In this document: positions 28,281 through 36,620 of the stretch, piece after piece | Layout of the letters: the number at the start of each line of letters is the position of its first letter | Numbering within the stretch: the first letter of the stretch is position 1 | DNA from: Microbispora catharanthi | GTDB taxonomy: Bacteria; Actinomycetota; Actinomycetes; Streptosporangiales; Streptosporangiaceae | Direction: 5' to 3' | Length of the DNA: 64,000 nucleotides | Assembly (NCBI RefSeq): GCF_006334915.2 | Contig: NZ_VDMA02000007.1 | Coordinates: 186,001 to 250,000 of the forward strand | Notes under the pieces: generated by a model | Told to the model about the DNA's origin: nothing | Database searches by the model: none | What the model saw: the letters and a program-made list of their open reading frames with translations, nothing else | Position numbers and translations under genes: made by a program

Positions 28281-28691
28281 TTACTCGACGAGCAGTTCGA
28301 CAGGCATATTGCCGCGGGTGGCGTTGGAGTACGGGCACACCTGATGGGTGGCGTCCACCAGATTCCGCGCCTGCTCCTCGGTGAGATCGCCGGGCAGCTC
28401 CACGCGCAGGACGGCGTCCAGCTGGTAGCCGCCCTTGCCGTTGGGCGACAGGCCGACCTCCGCGGTGACCGAGGCGTCGGACACGTCGAGGCCCTGCGTA
28501 CCCGCCACGAGTTTCATGGAGGTGGCGAAGCAGGCGGCGTAGCCTGCGGCGAAGAGCTGCTCGGGGTTGGTGCCGTCGCCGTTGCCGCCCAGCTCCTTCT
28601 GCAGGGCGAGCTGGACGTCCAGCCGGCCGTCCGAGGAGACCGCCCGGCCGTCGCGGCCTTGTGCGGTGGCGGTGGCAGTGTAAATCCGCAT
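28281..28691 (-). CDS. ohr: organic hydroperoxide resistance protein, Ohr/OsmC family
   Basis: 136 residues, the usual Ohr length. Catalytic Cys54 in GYAACFATS and resolving Cys119 in HQVCPYSNATRGN are both present, as is the helix EQLFAAGYA. It reduces organic hydroperoxides with dihydrolipoyl or thiol donors in the cytosol. Divergent from the TetR at 28940; two tandem palindromes at 28850-28877 lie between. Control by TetR is unusual, since Ohr is commonly controlled by OhrR (MarR family). Confidence 0.95.
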   Translation of the reverse strand: MRIYTATATAQGRDGRAVSSDGRLDVQLALQKELGGNGDGTNPEQLFAAGYAACFATSMKLVAGTQGLDVSDASVTAEVGLSPNGKGGYQLDAVLRVELPGDLTEEQARNLVDATHQVCPYSNATRGNMPVELLVE

Positions 28692-28849
28692 GGGTTTTCC
28701 CTTCGTGATTGCGGGGTTCTCGCGCCCAGGGCCGGCAGCAGCGCGACGGCCAGGGTCACGACGGTGACCGTTCAGAGGCCGGCCCGATAGCCGCCCCCGC
28801 CACAGCGGCGATGGCGCGCGCCGGCTAAGCGGCAGCGGGCACTCTTTAC

Positions 28850-28877
28850 GGACCGATCGGTCCGGACCGATCGGTCC
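28850..28877. promoter_or_regulatory. two tandem 14-bp palindromes, TetR operator
   Basis: GGACCGATCGGTCC occurs twice, exactly abutting (28850-28863 and 28864-28877), each perfectly symmetrical. GACCGATCGGTC-type sites are typical for TetR subgroups. It lies between ohr and the TetR at 28940. Confidence 0.85.
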
Positions 28878-28939
28878 CAATACTGAGGGCAGGGCGGTAG
28901 GCTGTCAACCAAGATTGCTCAACACGGGAAGGACAGACG

Positions 28940-29533
28940 GTGACGCGCAGACCGGCCCCCGGCACCCGGCGACGCATCCTCCAGACGGCAGCGCGCCTGT
29001 TCGGCGAGCAGGGCGCGCGGGCCGTGGGCATGCAGCAGATCGTCGAGGAGACGGGGCTCGGCAAGAGCGTGCTCTACCGCGAGTTCACCGGCAAGGACGA
29101 TCTGGTGAAGGCATGGGTGGGCGAGTTGCACGACCATGCCTGGTCACAACTCGACAGTGCGATCGCTCGCCATGAGGGCGATCCCGCCCGCCAACTCCTG
29201 GCCATCGTGGAACACGCTCAGGAGACCGCCCGGACCTCGGACGCCCATGGCTGCACCTTCTACAACACCTCGGCGGAGTATCGCGATCCCGACCATCCCG
29301 GCCGCCGGGAGGCCGTCGCCCACCTCGACCAGCTACGCGAACGGCTGCGCGCCCTCGCCGCCACCGCACGCGCCACCGACCCCGGCGCCCTGGCCGACAT
29401 GCTGATGCTCGTCATCTCCGGCCTGTACGCCAACGCGGCCACGCTCGGCCCCTCCGGCCCTGTCTCACGTTCCGTCGCCGCCGCCCGCATCCTCATCGAT
29501 CAGCACATTCCGGCACACGCCAGCGCATCGTGA
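28940..29533 (+). CDS. TetR-family regulator of ohr
   Basis: 197 residues. HTH RRRILQTAARLFGEQGARAV and ETGLGKSVLYREFTGKDDLV; the effector domain has AHGCTFYNTSAEYRDPDHPG, which contains the single Cys in a position seen in thiol-sensing TetR proteins of the same general type. GTG start at 28940. Divergent from ohr across the tandem palindromes, so it is probably a peroxide-responsive repressor of ohr and of itself. Confidence 0.92.
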   Translation: MTRRPAPGTRRRILQTAARLFGEQGARAVGMQQIVEETGLGKSVLYREFTGKDDLVKAWVGELHDHAWSQLDSAIARHEGDPARQLLAIVEHAQETARTSDAHGCTFYNTSAEYRDPDHPGRREAVAHLDQLRERLRALAATARATDPGALADMLMLVISGLYANAATLGPSGPVSRSVAAARILIDQHIPAHASAS

Positions 29534-29634
29534 GGTCAGGACGGTCGCGTGGTCAAGAACCGCCGGTCGACACCACGACTGGCCGCCCGGAGCGACGGCG
29601 ACCGCCATCAGGTGAACGAATCCGGATCGCTACC

Positions 29635-30156
29635 ATGCCGATCATGGAGAAACCGGATCCTCGCCGCACCGCATTGCTCCTTATCGATCTCATGACGCGC
29701 ATCGTCGAGCAACCCACGGCACCACATGCCGGATCCGCCGTGGTCGCCCGCTCCCTCGCGCTGGCCGACGCGGTGCGAAAGGCAGGAGGTCTCGTCGTCG
29801 CCGTGCGGGTCGAGCGGCCAGGCGTTGCGGAGCAGCCACCGGGCAGCGAACTGGTGGAAGGGGTGCTCGGCGACCTGGAGATCGTGAAGCACACCTGGGG
29901 CGCATTTCACAACACCGGGTTGGAGGAGGCATTGCGTAAGCACGCCGTCGACACCTTGATCATCACCGGGATCGCCACGAACTTCGGCGTCGAGCAGACC
30001 GCGCGCTTCGCCGACGAGTTCGGCTTCACGGTGATTTTGCCCGAGGACGCGGTCACCGCACTCGACGCACACGCCCATGAGTTCGCCTTCGACTACATCT
30101 TCCCGCGCATCGCCACTGTCAGCACCACCGCCGAGGTCGTGGCAGCACTGGAGTGA
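29635..30156 (+). CDS. isochorismatase-like hydrolase with Gly at the cysteine position
   Basis: 173 residues. Catalytic Asp18 (ALLLIDLMT) and Lys85 are present, but the nucleophile position in GIATNFGVEQTAR is Gly118 rather than Cys. True isochorismatases and several YwoC-like proteins have this Gly form, while amidases of the superfamily need Cys. ATG at 29635; an ATG at 29644 is also possible. Monocistronic after the ohr regulator. Confidence 0.85.
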   Translation: MPIMEKPDPRRTALLLIDLMTRIVEQPTAPHAGSAVVARSLALADAVRKAGGLVVAVRVERPGVAEQPPGSELVEGVLGDLEIVKHTWGAFHNTGLEEALRKHAVDTLIITGIATNFGVEQTARFADEFGFTVILPEDAVTALDAHAHEFAFDYIFPRIATVSTTAEVVAALE

Positions 30157-30207
30157 GAGCAAGCAGTAAGCGGCCGGGCGCGCTCCAGGCCCGGCCGAGA
30201 CGGATGT

Positions 30208-31482
30208 CTAGTGGGACAGCAGGCCCTGCAGCGTCTGCCGTGCCGCGGAGGCGTACCCGCCCTGCAGGTGCAGCGCGTACGCCTGCAGGCTGAAGCCCTT
30301 CCCGAGCCGTTGCGCCGCCTTGGCGAAGAGGGCCTGCATCTGCCCCGCGAAGTAGGCCTTGGCGAGGTCTTCCGCGGTGAAGACGCCCAGGTCGATCAGC
30401 GCCTCTACCCCCTCACGCTCGGACTGGTACTGCTCTTTAGGGCGGACCAGCTTGTGGCTGTCACCGGCCCCGGCGACCAGCATGCGCGTGAAGTATTCGG
30501 TAGCGCCCTCGTTGAAGCCCCAGCCGAGGATCTTCAGGGTCGCCGGATGCGCCAGGCTATGCACGGCCTCGTGATATTCGACTCCGATGCCGAGCTGGTC
30601 GAGTTGGATGAAGATGTGGTCGCCGAAGCACACGCCCGGGGTGTTCGCACCGTATTCGAAGAAATCGTCGTCCTTCCTCCGCGCCTCCTCCACCGCCTCG
30701 GCCGAGGCGGGCATCTTCTCCAGCACGAAGACAGCTCCCATCTCGTCGGAGGTCACGTAGTGCACGTGCTCGTCCTGGAGCCACTCGTCCTGTGGGACGT
30801 AGGCGCTGATGAGCGACTTGGTCTCCGCGAAGAGTGCCCTGATGGTCTCCGCCTTGAGCGTGTTCGCGAGCCCCAGGCTCTTGGCCTCGACGACGTGCTC
30901 GTCCACGTACCCCGACAGCGTGTCGGGGTTGATCAGGACGGATTTGCCGCCGACTGTGATCGAGACGCTGAAGGGTGACAACTGTGTCTCGCCGGGGATC
31001 TGTCTCGACTCGGTGCCCCGGCAAAGATAGGTCCCGGGCGGCACAGTGACCTGCTGCCCGGTGTCGTCGATGCCCTTCAGGATGCGTCCCAGAGTGACGG
31101 TCTGATCACCCCGCTCGCCCGGCTCGTACTCGGCCCGCCTGCTCTCCCAGAACGGAAGTAGTGCCTCGGCCTCGGCTGCGTAGCTCTCGCCGATACTTGC
31201 CGCGGTTGCCTTGTAGGCGGGGTCGCCCAAGGCGCCACGCTCGATCCAGTACTCCATGAGCCCCTGGTAGCTGCCGCACACGTAGAGAGTGCGGTCCGGC
31301 CCCTCCAGCCACGCCTCCGGATCGACCTCGATGAAGCCGTAGTCGAAGGAGGCCCCGAGGTCGTTGTCCGAGGCGGCGCCCAGGCCACCCGTATCGTCCT
31401 TCTCGTACGCGGGGAGTGCCTTCTTGACCTTGGGCCTTCCGGGGTACGGAGGATTGGTGATCCAGCCTGCTTCGAAGCCCAT
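30208..31482 (-). CDS. uncharacterised protein with gluzincin-type HExxH motif
   Basis: 424 residues; I do not recognise the family. Near the C-terminus HEAVH (His304, Glu305, His308) is followed 17 residues later by NEGATEY with Glu325, the arrangement of a zinc metalloprotease active site. There is no signal peptide or membrane span. The N-terminal 290 residues have mixed composition and no known motifs. ATG at 31482 follows GAAGGG. It could be a protease, a secreted toxin-like effector or an inactive relative; context gives no help. Confidence 0.75.
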   Translation of the reverse strand: MGFEAGWITNPPYPGRPKVKKALPAYEKDDTGGLGAASDNDLGASFDYGFIEVDPEAWLEGPDRTLYVCGSYQGLMEYWIERGALGDPAYKATAASIGESYAAEAEALLPFWESRRAEYEPGERGDQTVTLGRILKGIDDTGQQVTVPPGTYLCRGTESRQIPGETQLSPFSVSITVGGKSVLINPDTLSGYVDEHVVEAKSLGLANTLKAETIRALFAETKSLISAYVPQDEWLQDEHVHYVTSDEMGAVFVLEKMPASAEAVEEARRKDDDFFEYGANTPGVCFGDHIFIQLDQLGIGVEYHEAVHSLAHPATLKILGWGFNEGATEYFTRMLVAGAGDSHKLVRPKEQYQSEREGVEALIDLGVFTAEDLAKAYFAGQMQALFAKAAQRLGKGFSLQAYALHLQGGYASAARQTLQGLLSH

Positions 31483-32006
31483 GACGCACCCTTCGGTCGG
31501 GGGATAGACAACCGTGAGTATGTTCGCGATCGCGCATCGCATCCACCCCTTTCCGGAATCGCGTCAATCGGCCAGAAGACCGGCGCGTCGGCCTCTGCGT
31601 CAGAGAGAACGTGAGGTGGTATTCGACCTGGTCGACCGGACGGCCGTCGCCGAAGTCGTGCCTTCGTGCCGCACTCGACTCCATGAAGCCGCACACGGCG
31701 TAGAAACGGCGTTACCGCGGTGTTTCACGCAGTCGTACGTGGCCGATGCCACTCGGCGGGCGCGCGTCCAGCGCGGCGAGCATGACGCTGCCCTGCTCCC
31801 CGGTCAGCACGTTGCGCCACTTGGTGCGCCGTTGTCTCACGCCTTCGACGGAGAATTCCGGGCGGAGAAACCGGCGTAGGCCGCCGTCCAGGTCGCCACA
31901 TGAATCTCGCCTAGAGCGCGTCTGACACGTGATCACCAAATGCCGGGACCAGGACGGTACCTGGAAAGGTGGGGAGCGTTGTCGAACGCCCCGAAGGAGT
32001 CGCAGC
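31483..32006. other. 524-bp region without a supported gene
   Basis: Both strands contain open stretches of 100-200 codons but none has a good start, and they continue in antisense over the neighbouring genes. The segment upstream of the HExxH gene is probably promoter; the rest may be decayed sequence. Confidence 0.4.
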
Positions 32007-32483
32007 GTGAGCGGCTGGAGCGACACCGGCAAGCAGCCGGACGAGGACGAACATCAGCGCTTCAACCGCTACCTTCAGCAGCTGGCGGATGTCTGCCAAG
32101 AAGACGAAGCCGAGATGGTGCGGGTGATCCTGCGCGATCCCGATGAGGTGATGGCGCAGTCGGCGGTGGCCCGGCATCTGGACCGACGGGCACACCAGTT
32201 GCTCACCGACCCCGGATTCGGCGACTGGTTCCACACCATGGCAACCGAGGTGGGAGAGCAGGGGTTCCTCGGGCGCCGCCTGTACGAATGGACGTTGCTC
32301 AGGTCGATCGCCGTCAACGCCCCTTGGAAGCCGGAGGATGTCCTTGCCGCCTCCGACTGGTTCCAGCGCACGGCTGTGCAGATCCTGACGTCACCGACTG
32401 CTCTGCGGCTGCTCGCCGGCGATGGAAGGACACGACGTATTCGCACCGCCGCCGACCGCCGGCTCGCCGAGGAACGCCGGTAG
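32007..32483 (+). CDS. hypothetical acidic helical protein
   Basis: 158 residues, no recognised family. Acidic, with heptad-like stretches (FNRYLQQLADVCQEDEAEMV) and a conserved-looking GFGDWFHTMATEVGEQG segment. GTG at 32007 follows AAGGAG. It ends 29 bp before the left att-like repeat, so it probably marks the host side of the integration site. Confidence 0.6.
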   Translation: MSGWSDTGKQPDEDEHQRFNRYLQQLADVCQEDEAEMVRVILRDPDEVMAQSAVARHLDRRAHQLLTDPGFGDWFHTMATEVGEQGFLGRRLYEWTLLRSIAVNAPWKPEDVLAASDWFQRTAVQILTSPTALRLLAGDGRTRRIRTAADRRLAEERR

Positions 32484-32512
32484 CCAACTCGTTTTAGTCC
32501 ACCACAGGTCTT

Positions 32513-32554
32513 GGCGATTCCTCAATCGAATCAGTGACCTCTTCGGTGTGAACG
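32513..32554. repeat. left att-like repeat (tRNA-Val 3' half remnant)
   Basis: Matches 37288-37329 at a constant offset of 4775 bp. The last 29 bases (32526-32554) match 28 of 29, including TCAGTGACCTCTTCGGTGTG; the preceding GGCGAT also matches with mismatches between. The conserved core covers the anticodon arm through the T-arm of the tRNA. Confidence 0.85.
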
Positions 32555-32655
32555 CGGGTTGCGCCTCCGTCTGCGATTCTGCGAGCGCCATTGCGTGTCG
32601 TTAGTGCGGGCGCCGTCCCGACCAGTGCCTGATCGGACGGTCCCGGATCACGGGG

Positions 32656-32684
32656 TTCGCTGACTTTTCGCTGACTCCTGCGCC
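32656..32684. repeat. duplicate of the integrase 3' tail
   Basis: This 29-bp stretch matches 37126-37154, inside the C-terminal codons of the integrase pseudogene, at 26 of 29 bases (TTCGCTGACTT...CGCTGACT). It lies 100 bp inside the left att repeat. Confidence 0.6.
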
Positions 32685-32754
32685 AGCCGGCCGGTCCCTC
32701 TCCGCCGACGAAGGGTGCAAATGTGCTCGCGACCGTACCGGCCTTTGCCCACTC

Positions 32755-33273
32755 TCACTTACTATCCGAGTACGAAAGCCCAACTCGCTCAAGCAATTCA
32801 AAGAACAGATCCTCTGCGAGAGGGTCTGCTTCACGACGTAGGATCTCCGCAATCGGATCAGTTGAAGTGTGATATCCCGCATCAGCCGCCCACCTTACTG
32901 CCGCCTCAGCCGCCTCCTCAGGTGAGAGGAACAGTTGACCCATTTCGATGCCGTCCTCCCGGAGGTATCCAGCCATGGAATGCGGGGCCAGGCAAGCTGA
33001 CCATGAACCAGTCGAACGACTGGAAGCCTCTAACGCTACACAGTCGCTGTCCATCACGAAACCAACAAGAGCGGGTGCACCAGTTTCCTGAACCAGGTTC
33101 TGCGCAAGAACTCTTGGACTTGGCAAGGAGTCCACAGCGTCCAATTGCCAGACCTGCCACCCGCCCGCTGGATGATTACATTCGTGGGTATAGCCGTCGT
33201 AACCCTTCAACGCCTCCAACTCGGGCACCCGGACGTCACACCGTGCGACAACAAGCGCTCCCCAGAAACCCAT
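32755..33273 (-). CDS. hypothetical protein inside the integrated element
   Basis: 172 residues from ATG 33273, not recognised. The reading frame is coherent, with a conserved-looking C-terminal half (LFLSPEEAAEAAVRWAADAG, FFELLERVGLSY). Cysteine and tryptophan content is ordinary and there are no membrane spans. The start lacks a clear ribosome-binding site; the frame remains open upstream towards the IS, so the true N-terminus may have been displaced. GC content is lower than in the flanking chromosome. Confidence 0.6.
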   Translation of the reverse strand: MGFWGALVVARCDVRVPELEALKGYDGYTHECNHPAGGWQVWQLDAVDSLPSPRVLAQNLVQETGAPALVGFVMDSDCVALEASSRSTGSWSACLAPHSMAGYLREDGIEMGQLFLSPEEAAEAAVRWAADAGYHTSTDPIAEILRREADPLAEDLFFELLERVGLSYSDSK

Positions 33274-33367
33274 GGCACTACATGTTGCCCTGTTGCCCGG
33301 CCTTCGCATACCCCTGCCCCTGATCACCTCGTACGCCGTCGACCCATCGCGGAGCGGCAGCGGGCCG

Positions 33368-33399
33368 GGGTCACGTCCACGGAGGTGGTGTATGAGTCT
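33368..33399. repeat. IS256 terminal inverted repeat, left
   Basis: Pairs with 34758-34789, matching at 27 of 32 positions. Confidence 0.8.
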
Positions 33400-33425
33400 G
33401 CCACCGCGTGATCCGTTTCTGCAGG

Positions 33426-34667
33426 TTAAGCGGTGAGGGTGCCAGGGAGTTGCTCCTGGTTCGGTGTGTCGCCGCAGATCACGCGGAGGCGTGCTTTGGC
33501 GAGAATGTCCAGGCCGATATAGCGGCGGGCTTCGGTCCATTCGTCGGTCTGCTCGGCGAGTACGGCGCCGACGAGCCGGATGATGGCGGCGCGGTCGGGG
33601 AAGATGCCCACAACGTCGGTGCGCCGGCGGATCTCCTTGTTCAGCCGCTCTTGGGGGTTGTTGGACCAGATCTGCTTCCAGATCTCCCTGGGGAACTGGG
33701 CGAATGCCAGCAGGTCGTCGCGGGCGCCGTCGAGGTGGTCAGCGGCGGCCGGGTACTTGGCCGCCAGGGCGTCGATGACCCAGGCGTGCTGGGTACGCAC
33801 CTGCTCTGCGGTCGGCTGGTCGAAGATGGTCCGCACCAGGGTGGCCACCCACGGCTGGGCCGATTTGGGCACGGTCGTCAGCAGGTTGCGCAGGTAGTGG
33901 GTGCGGCAGCGCTGCCAGGACGCGCCGGGCAGGGTGGCGCCGATCGCCTCCACCAGGCCGAGGTGGGCATCGGAGATGACCAGCTGAACGCCGGATAGGC
34001 CGCGGGCCACCAGGCCGCGCAGGAATGCCAGCCAGCCCGCGCCGTCCTCACGTGAGGTGACCTCCAGCCCGAGGATCTCCCGCTGGCCGTTGGCGTTGAC
34101 CGCGGTGGCGACCAGGGCGTGCACGTTGACCGTCCGGCCGCCTTCGCGGACTTTCTGGGTGAGGGCATCCAGCCACACGAAGGTGTACGGGCCTGCGTCC
34201 AGCGCCCGGGTGCGGAAGGCCTCCACCTGCTCATCCAGCACCTTGGCCATGGCCGAGACCTGGCTTTGGGAGATTCCGCCGATCCCGAGCTGCTCGACCA
34301 GCTTGTCCACCCGCCGCGTTGACACGCCCAGCAGGTAGGAGGTGGCGACGACGCTGATCAGGGCTTGTTCAGCCCGGCGGCGGCGTTCCAGCAGCCAGTT
34401 GGGGAAGTACGAGCCCTGCCGCAGCTTGGGTATCTCGAGCTCGACGGTGCCGGCGCGGGTGTCCCACTCCCGCTTGCGGTAACCGTTGCGGGAGTTGGTC
34501 CGCTCGCTGCTGCGCTCGCCGTAGGAGGCCCCACACAGGTTGTCGGCTTCGGCCGACATCAACGCCTGAGCCATGGTCTTCACCATGGATCGCAACAGAT
34601 CCGGATCCTGCGCCTGAATCTGCTCCGCCAGCCAGGCGGCAGGGTCCACACTGTCGTTCACGGCCAT
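33426..34667 (-). CDS. IS256-family transposase
   Basis: 413 residues, the full length of the family (about 400). DDE signs: Asp in FVWLDALTQK, Asp in VISDAHLG, then WQRCRTHYLRNLL and the Glu region NNPQERLNKEIRRR. An N-terminal region with ATSYLLGVSTRRVDKL provides DNA binding. ATG at 34667, after AAGGAGAAG. The reading frame is intact, so the element may still be able to move. Confidence 0.96.
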   Translation of the reverse strand: MAVNDSVDPAAWLAEQIQAQDPDLLRSMVKTMAQALMSAEADNLCGASYGERSSERTNSRNGYRKREWDTRAGTVELEIPKLRQGSYFPNWLLERRRRAEQALISVVATSYLLGVSTRRVDKLVEQLGIGGISQSQVSAMAKVLDEQVEAFRTRALDAGPYTFVWLDALTQKVREGGRTVNVHALVATAVNANGQREILGLEVTSREDGAGWLAFLRGLVARGLSGVQLVISDAHLGLVEAIGATLPGASWQRCRTHYLRNLLTTVPKSAQPWVATLVRTIFDQPTAEQVRTQHAWVIDALAAKYPAAADHLDGARDDLLAFAQFPREIWKQIWSNNPQERLNKEIRRRTDVVGIFPDRAAIIRLVGAVLAEQTDEWTEARRYIGLDILAKARLRVICGDTPNQEQLPGTLTA

Positions 34668-34757
34668 CGCTTTCTTCTCCTTCGATCTTGACTTCGCAAT
34701 CACGAAGGATCACGCGATGGCCGTCCTCATTTCACGACGCCACGCCTCTACCAGCGG

Positions 34758-34789
34758 AAACTCTTACACCACTTCCGTGGACGCAACCC
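34758..34789. repeat. IS256 terminal inverted repeat, right
   Basis: Reverse complement reads GGGTTGCGTCCACGGAAGTG and onward; pairs with the left end. Confidence 0.8.
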
Positions 34790-35018
34790 GGGCCCCGGGG
34801 GACGGAGGGGCAAGGCCGGCCTCGCGTGTACGTCAACCTGGTCGCGGTTCCTCGGTCATCGGATGCCATCGGTCACGGCCGGCCATGAGCCGGAGGAGCC
34901 GGTCTGCTGGGCTTGCGCCGGGCGCGGCTGGATCTCATGGGACTAGACACTGGACCTGCGGGTTGTCCTACCTCGATGCTTGGCACAGCAGCTTCGGTTG
35001 ATGCTTTGCACCCCGATC
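34790..35018. other. 229 bp between IS and the next hypothetical gene
   Basis: No gene seen. Contains low-complexity GC-rich sequence near 34795-34810. Probably element-derived spacer DNA. Confidence 0.4.
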
Positions 35019-35444
35019 TCAGTGCGCCCACCTGTCGTATCCGGATGGGAACTCTCCGCGGAGCAGGCTGATGAAGGCACGACCGCATGCCAGCAGCGGG
35101 CCGGTGGGTAGGTCCGCGTTGAATGACTCCTGTTCGCCGCCCGTGCCGAAGGAGTTCGCCAGATCCTTCGGGATCGCCGGAGACCACGCGAGCAGCCGCC
35201 GCTGGACTCGCTCCGACAGGTCAAGGGCAAGTGCGACGCGATCGGGCTCTGTTCCGAGATGCTTGTCCATGCAGGAGGACACGCATCCCATGAAGCCGGC
35301 CGTGGCCTGTATCTCCCAGTCAGTTCGGGCGCCAGCGAGCCATGCGGGAGGCTCGGGGATCGTCTTGACCTCCTGCGCCAGGAGGTACAGCCACACTTCT
35401 GCCTGATAGTCGTGCACCCAGAAACCAGACCCGCGGTAGTCCAT
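35019..35444 (-). CDS. hypothetical protein inside the integrated element
   Basis: 141 residues from ATG 35444, with GGGGAG eight bases upstream. No recognised domain; a Trp- and Tyr-rich N-terminus (DYRGSGFWVHDYQAEVWLYL) and a conserved-looking middle (WEIQATAGFMGCVSSCMDKH). Two Cys residues are close together. Probably cytosolic. It is within the AICE remnant but is not one of its usual genes. Confidence 0.6.
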   Translation of the reverse strand: MDYRGSGFWVHDYQAEVWLYLLAQEVKTIPEPPAWLAGARTDWEIQATAGFMGCVSSCMDKHLGTEPDRVALALDLSERVQRRLLAWSPAIPKDLANSFGTGGEQESFNADLPTGPLLACGRAFISLLRGEFPSGYDRWAH

Positions 35445-35639
35445 GTTCGAGCTCCCCACATAGGAAGTAGATCACGTACCCCCGCGGAGGGTCTTCACGG
35501 GATTCTGGCCGTAGCTGTAATCCGCATTGTCCGCTGTGAAGATGCTGCGTCACAGGATGGTGATCTGCTGAGGAGATTGCACGACGAGGCGACCATTGAC
35601 GGGTCCCGCCCTTCCGGAGGGGGTAGGGCCGGGATATCA

Positions 35640-35873
35640 CTACGAGTAGACAAGATGCACACCGTCGTGCTGTCTGACCGCTGGTGCGCGGTCGTGCAGG
35701 GCGTCGAGCACTCGCACCGCGAAGGCTTCGGTGACCATTTCAGCCACTTCGGCGGGCGTAGCCCAATGAAACCGCTGGACCTCATTATTGAGGGAGAGTT
35801 GTCCGCCGGTGGCCTTGCAGCGAAAGACCAAGGCGACGATGCCGCGGGCCATGTTCTTGTAGACGCCGGTCAA
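35640..35873 (-). pseudogene. NUDIX hydrolase, N-terminus missing
   Basis: About 77 residues remain, starting near LTGVYKNMARGIVALVF and ending AVRQHDGVHLVYS, which match the C-terminal half of actinomycete NUDIX proteins. The catalytic GX5EX7REUXEEXGU box lies in the missing part. The break occurs exactly where plus-strand RepSA-like sequence starts, so a deletion fused the two. NUDIX genes are known passengers of AICEs. Confidence 0.8.
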
Positions 35874-35877
35874 AGCG

Positions 35878-36620
35878 ACCGCCCGCTGCCCCGCCTGCGC
35901 CGAGGTCTACCGCCGCGACACCTTCCGCCTCATCCGCCCCGGCCTGCTCGGCGGAGACAAGGGCGTACCCGAAACCGTCCGCACCCACCCACGTGTGTTC
36001 GCCACCCTGACCGCCCCGAGCTTGGGCCCGCTTCGAACGGCACGACGCGGGTGACCCGTGCATCGGCCAACCCCTCGACCCGGACACCTACGACTACACC
36101 GGCCGCGTGTCGTGGAACGCCCACCCCGGGAACCTGTGGCGCCGCTTCACGATCTACCTGCGCCGCCACCTGGCGGCCTCGGCCGGGCTCACTCGCAAGG
36201 ACTTCGACCGCATGGTTCGGGTGTCCTCCGCCAAGGACGAAGGCGTCATCCCGCCTCCGGCCTGGGCCACCGTCGACCTGCTCAGCGACGCCATCCGCAC
36301 CGCCGTCAAGGCCGTACGGCTGGATGCTCCCGACCTCGGCCAGCCGACCCGGCACCTGGTGTGGAGCGATCAGGTCGACGTACGGCGGATCGACCCCGGC
36401 GAGCTTCACGACGGACATCACCTGTCCGGGCGCGCCGTGGCGACCTACGTCGCCAAGTACGCCACCAAGGCGGCGGAGACCTCCGGCACGCTTGACCGGC
36501 GGGTCAAGCCGCACGACCTGCCCACGGTCCACGAGCAGGGCGTCTCCGAGCACGCGGCCCGGCTCATCCGCACACTTCTCCACCAAGAGCCGCACCTACT
36601 CGACCACCCGTACGGCTGCC
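35878..36620 (+). pseudogene. RepSA-like replication initiator, broken
   Basis: Starts inside the family with CPACAEVYRRDTFRLI and VFATLTAP, then a frame change near 36020. A middle part (WNAHPGNLWRRFTIYLRRHL, ASAGLTRKDF, then PPPAWATVDLL) and a C-terminal piece (AHFSTKSRTYST, in yet another frame) follow. The segment that should carry the HFHAV metal motif is deleted between VRVSSAK and PPPAWAT. So no functional rolling-circle initiator is made. Confidence 0.82.

Larger units (their letters stand above)
33368..34789 (-). mobile_element. IS256-family insertion sequence
   Basis: About 1.42 kb with one transposase gene. Terminal inverted repeats 33368-33399 and 34758-34789 match at 27 of 32 positions and contain the family-type GGTGGTGTAWGAG sequence. 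No convincing 8-9 bp target duplication is seen (left flank GCGGGCCG, right flank GGGCCCCG). It interrupts the remnant element. Confidence 0.85.

Noticed and set aside
31514-31879. 121-codon plus-strand ORF upstream of the 32007 gene
   Set aside because: No ribosome-binding site, no motif and biased composition; probably chance in a decayed region.
33353-33367. Possible target duplication next to the IS256 left end
   Set aside because: GCGGGCCG versus GGGCCCCG on the right share only a G/C-rich composition; no exact repeat.
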